Below are positions 59,769 to 64,000 of a DNA stretch of 64,000 bases, in pieces. The DNA comes from Progne subis subis (lineage: Eukaryota; Chordata; Aves; Passeriformes; Hirundinidae). Positions within the stretch are counted from its first letter, which is position 1. Every line of letters starts with the position of its first letter. The stretch covers positions 434,001-498,000 of the forward strand of contig JAKJHU010000141.1 of assembly GCA_022316685.1 (NCBI GenBank). The letters run 5' to 3'. The position numbers and the translations under genes are program-made. A model generated the notes under the pieces. That model searched no databases. It saw only the letters and a program-made list of their open reading frames with translations, and was not told where the DNA came from.

Positions 59769-60938
59769 CTGTTCAAAGGAGGAGTCACTCAGCAGCTCTG
59801 CCCTCTTTGCTCCCTGTGTCTCCCCTCCTGCTCCCTCCCCATTCCACACACAGCAGCTCCCAGCACTCCACAGCACAATAAAACTTGGAAATCATTTAGA
59901 AGTACAATTTTCCTCAAAGGGAGAGCAATGGTTTAACAATCTGTTGCAGAGATGACAATCCAGTCACTTAATAAACCACAGGAATGCACTCGGATTCCGT
60001 AACAATAAATGCACCTAAAAAGAATGGAATGTGCTCAGTAGCTTTTCCTTTGCTTAGGCTGGACAAGAGACAGGACCCATCAATAAATCTGCATTTATTA
60101 TACATAAACAGCATCTCTACAGCTTTCAAACCCTCAGAAGTACTTTGAATCCAACATCTCCATTTTTTTTAAGTCAAACTTTTTGTCTGAAAGTCAAGGT
60201 GATGCTGCAAAAGATGAAGGAAAAGATCCCTACAGGACTATGAAAAACTGCTCCTGCTGCACCTCAGGAGCTCCTTTTCTGAGGTCATTATAGAGCAGGG
60301 GTTTTTACATGACTTGTGTGGTTGATGAGCTTCATGAATTAAGGAAGTTCCAACACACCTCAGCATTCAGGCTAAAATTCCTAATAAAAACCATCACTGA
60401 ACCACTCCTGAGAGGAATTACAGTCCAGGAGTTATCTGAATCCCTCCAGCCCCTCCCCTGTGTCAGGGTTTGCACAAGCAGGAATCCAGCCCATCCCACC
60501 CCAGCATTTTATAATCTCAGCTGAACAATGACTGAAAAAAGTTCCCACAAACAAACAGATTTTTGCAGCCACTCTGGGAACTGAGTGTTGAAGTCCTGAC
60601 CAGGGGTTCTGTCACAGCAGCTACACAAAGCTTGTTTGTTTCTGTGTGTTTGAAAAGTTAATTACATTAACCAATTATCAGCGAGCTGCTCTTTGTCCCA
60701 CCCTTCTCCTATCTGCTGTGAATCACTGTCTCCATTACCAGCTCCTCCCAGAATATCCAGGTGGGCTCTGCCCCACTGCTGGGCACAGGGAACAGAGGAT
60801 GGGGGGTTTGGGGTGCTGGGAGGAAAGCACAGACTCCCCAGAGATGGGGGTGACACAGCCCAGAGGAGGTGGCTGAGGAACCCAGGATGTGTCACTGGCT
60901 GTGGGGGCTCCCTGGGGGTGCAGGAACTGCCCTGGGAA

Positions 60939-61440
60939 CACAGAATCCATCACAGAATCCATCACAGAATCAATGGGTTGGAAAAGACCTCCAAGACCAT
61001 CAAGTCCAACCCAGCTCCAACACCTCAACTAAACCACAGCACCCAGTGCTACATCCAGGCTGTCCTTAAACACATCCAGGGATGGTGACTCCACCACCTC
61101 CCCAGACAGACCATTCCAGTACTTTATCACCCTTTCTGTAAAAAACTTTTTCCAAATATCCAACCCATATTTCCCTTGGTGCAGCTTGAGGCTGTGTCCT
61201 CTCCTTCTGTCAGTGCTGCCTGGAGAAAGAGACCAACCCCAGCTGAGCACAGCCACCTCTCAGGGAGTTTAGAGAGTGATGAGGTCACCCTCTGAGTCTC
61301 CTTTTCTCCAAGATGAACAACCCCAGCTCCCTCAGCTGTTCCTCACAGGGTTTGTGTTCCCAGCCCCTCTCCAGCCTCGTTGCCTCCTCTTGATGTGCTC
61401 AAGGGTCTCAATGTCCATCCTAAACTGAGGGACAGAGCTG
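60939..61440 (-). mobile_element. CR1 LINE 3' portion (minus strand)
   Basis: The plus strand reads as the reverse complement of a CR1 3' end. It starts with three imperfect copies of the 'cacagaatccat' tail repeat at 60939, then 'gggttggaaaagacctccaa', 'accatcaagtccaaccc', 'gactccaccacctccccag', 'agtctccttttctccaagat' and 'ctccagcctcgttgcctcct'. The element has the same orientation as ATRX. Its interior runs directly into the minisatellite at 61408. Confidence 0.9.
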
Positions 61441-62300
61441 GACACAGCACTCAGTGTCCATCCTAAACTGAGGGACAGAGCTGGACACAGCACTCAATGT
61501 CCATCCTAAACTGAGGGACAGAGCTGGACACAGCACTCAGTGTCCATCCTAAACTGAGGGACAGAGCTGGACACAGCACTCAATGTCCATCCCAGAGCTG
61601 GACACAGCACTCAATGTCCATCCTGAATTGGACACAGCACTCAATGTCCATCCTGAGCTGGACACAGCACTCAATGTCCATGCTGAACTGGACACAGCAC
61701 TCAATGTCCATCCTGAACTGAGGGACAGAGCTGGACACAGCACTCAGTGTCCATCCTAAACTGAGGGACAGAGCTGGACACAGCACTCAGTGTCCATCCT
61801 GAACTGAACCAGACACAGCACTCAATGTCCATCCTAAACTGGACACAGCACTCAATGTCCATCCTGAACTGGACACAGCACTCGATGTCCATGCTGAACT
61901 GGACACAGCACTCAGTGTCCATCCTGAACTGGACACAGCACTCAGTGTCCATCCCAGAGCTGGACACAGCACTCAATGTCCATCCTGAACTGGACACAGC
62001 ACTCAATGTCCATCCTGAATTGGACACAGCACTCCATGTCCATCCTGAACTGGACACAGCACTCAATGTCCATCCTGAACTGGACACAGCACTCAATGTC
62101 CATGCTGAACTGGACACAGCACTCAATGTCCATCCTGAACTGGACACAGCACTCCATGTCCATGCTGAACTGGACACAGCACTCCATGTCCATCCTGAAC
62201 TGGACACAGCACTCAATGTCCATCCTGAACTGGACACAGCACTCAATGTCCATCCTGAATTGGACACAGCACTCCATGTCCATCCTGAACTGAGGGCCCA
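61408..62300. repeat. CR1-derived minisatellite, 27 units of 43 or 30 bp
   Basis: Twenty-seven tandem units are marked by TGTCCA. The first ones (61412, 61455, 61498, 61541) are 43 bp and contain GAGGGACAGAGCTG. Most later ones are 30 bp around GACACAGCACTCAATGTCCA. The 30-bp form equals the 43-bp form minus 13 bp lying between two CTG triplets. A 31-bp form with CCCAGAGCTGG occurs near 61590 and 61950. The unit matches the CR1 interior ('tgtccttcctgaactgag' then 'cagaactggacacagcact'), and the CR1 flank precedes the array. Open frames on both strands are artefacts. Confidence 0.95.
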
Positions 62301-64000
62301 GAACTGCAGGGCTGCAAACAACCCTGGAAAATAACCCAGCCTCCCTCAGGCAGCACAGCCCTCCAAATGTGCTTTAAATTACGTCCAACTGGGTGTTTGC
62401 TTTCCTTTGTCTAAACTTTATTTTGCGTTGACTTTAATGACGGGAGCTCGAAAATGGGGATGTGGAATAAACTCACATTTAGTTCAATCTTACCATAAAA
62501 AAATAATAAATCCACCTTACACATAGAAAACCATCAGGATAATTACTGCTTTCTATTTGTTTAGCTTGTTGATAGAATAATGATTATCAGTTGGGTTTGT
62601 AAGCTTTAGGATGAAATGCTGGTGGATGACTGAAAATATGAAGAGAGACTGAAAAAGGAGTTTGAATTTATTATAAAATCGACATCTGTCTTTTTAAAAT
62701 CCTGATGAAATTAAATGCTACGGAGAGATCAGTGTATTAGAAAGGAAATCTTCCATGAAGGAATGCAAGTTATGTTGTAATTCACAGGTTTTTCTCAACC
62801 AGCTGAACATTTAATACTGAAGTTAAAAATAATTAAAAAAAAATTAAATAAGAAGCAAATTCTTCTAATCCTGAGATCAAATTTCACAAAGTTGTCACTG
62901 AGTATGGAACCACAGTAAACCACAAGTCTGTGTCCTGAGCTAGTATAAAATACTGATATACCATATCCAGCTGAATCTGAACTGTGATTTTAATCTGCTT
63001 TTCCAATCTGCATGACACAACCTCAACCGAGCCAAGTTTTCATCTCACATTAATAAAAAAGTGACTTCATGTCTAATTCCCTGAATGGGGAATGAGCCCA
63101 GGGCAGGGGAACAACAGCAGGACCAGTTCTGAGGGACACCCAGCGCCCCAACACTGCCCTTGTGCAGCTCATGGACTGCATTAACTCTTCTGGAAATTAT
63201 AATGTGCTTATTTCTGTACTTAAACACAGCAAAGGTGACCAAGTGATCATTCAGCCCTAAGACACCTCTTTTGGACTGAAATTCCAAAGCAGCCCTTTCC
63301 AGCTGAGCAGGGATAGGGGATGAATGAAATCAAACAGCGGAAGTTAAGAGGAAGTAATTCATGTGAAGCACATTGATATTATAAATATTCTGTTAGCCCC
63401 AAGTATTTGCAGAGCTGAAGACCAGAAGCTGTTCCTGAGTCCTGGAGCTCTGGAGTTGGGGCTGCAGCACCCCAGGCACTTTTTCCCTCAGAATCTCCAC
63501 ATCTCAAGGTCTTGTTAGACCACAGAGGGCAGAAAACTGCTGCTCCAGTTAAAACTGGACATGAAACTTGGATAAACTTCCAAGAAAACAACAGACTGCA
63601 CATTTGCACTGTCATTTTTATAGAAAATAAAAGCATTCAACAGCTTCTCCCCCCTTAACAGCACTTTCGAAGAAAACTGGTCTTGGAGTCAAAGTTGGAT
63701 TGTTGTAAAGCCAAAATTCTCAAGGATCTAATTTAAAACCAAGCAGGATTTGTTTCTTCACCTGCTGACTTTTAAAGCAATACAGAATGAATTCTCTTAT
63801 CCCATTTAAAACACAAAGATTAAATATTTGATTTTTCTTAGGAAGGTAAAAAGGAGTTAGAAGAACCCCAGCACTCAGCTCTGAATTATTCCTCCTCAAC
63901 CCACACGAATCCTGAAGGATTCCTGAAGACCTTTCCCACTGTGGGATGTCACTGGAGCCAGGCAGGTTTCTGAGAAGAAAACCAATTATCACCTTGGGTT

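Larger units (their letters stand above)
59769..64000 (-). other. ATRX: ATRX intron, continues beyond the window
   Basis: At least 4.2 kb. It contains the CR1 element and the minisatellite derived from it. The rest (59769-60938 and 62306-64000) is noncoding sequence with no exon recognised. Confidence 0.85.

Noticed and set aside
58412..62300. CRISPR-like direct repeats
   Set aside because: Both arrays are head-to-tail units with no unique spacers, located in introns of a vertebrate gene.
61549..62334. Open frames on both strands with WTLSAVSSSG- or MDIECCVQF-type repeats
   Set aside because: They are translations of the CR1-derived 30-bp array. Stop-free phases on both strands come from the repeat unit, not from selection.

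Overview
This is a vertebrate nuclear window, most likely from a bird. It has two intron-containing genes with GT-AG splice sites, CR1-type LINE fragments (the dominant avian retrotransposon), a CpG-island promoter, AT-rich noncoding DNA and no sign of bacterial organisation. The two genes are FGF16 (plus strand, complete, three coding exons) and the 3' end of ATRX (minus strand, the last five coding exons). They are arranged tail to tail, as in the human Xq21.1 neighbourhood. Assignment to a bird rests on the CR1 content and short introns. The species cannot be read from the sequence.

Layout. Positions 1-33,950 are a gene-poor upstream flank. I see no protein-coding gene there that I can defend. 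It holds a small GC-rich island (about 1.8-2.1 kb), a CR1 3' fragment (19.2-19.9 kb), an old CR1/L3-like relic (29.5-30.45 kb), three MIR-like SINE relics (25-28 kb), several long A tracts, and a 26.2-27.3 kb block with the look of conserved noncoding DNA that also contains an unexplained basic ORF. From 33.95 to 34.9 kb there is a degenerate tandem-repeat block whose modules carry E2F/YY1-like motifs. It abuts the FGF16 CpG island (about 35.0-36.6 kb). The FGF16 promoter is well formed: a G-quadruplex-prone tract, then CCAAT, then TATATAAA, a short leader with an upstream ORF, and the start codon at 36,334. FGF16 runs to a poly(A) signal at 47,571. An intergenic gap of about 4.7 kb follows, holding a bidirectional AATAAA/TTTATT pair. 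The ATRX 3' UTR and last exons occupy 52.3-59.8 kb, and an ATRX intron continues to the end of the window. Two ATRX introns contain minisatellites: 22 copies of a roughly 40-bp unit (58.4-59.3 kb), and 27 units of 43 then 30 bp (61.4-62.3 kb). The second visibly grew out of the interior of a CR1 element.

How the genes relate. FGF16 encodes a secreted FGF9-subfamily ligand for FGF receptors. ATRX encodes a SNF2-type chromatin remodeller that, with DAXX, deposits H3.3 at repeats. They share no pathway; their adjacency is ancestral synteny. The noncoding DNA upstream of FGF16 is a plausible home for its enhancers. The most interesting structures are the CR1-derived minisatellite, the E2F-like repeat block beside the FGF16 promoter, and the promoter's homopolymer/G4 block. 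I found no convincing wholly new gene system.
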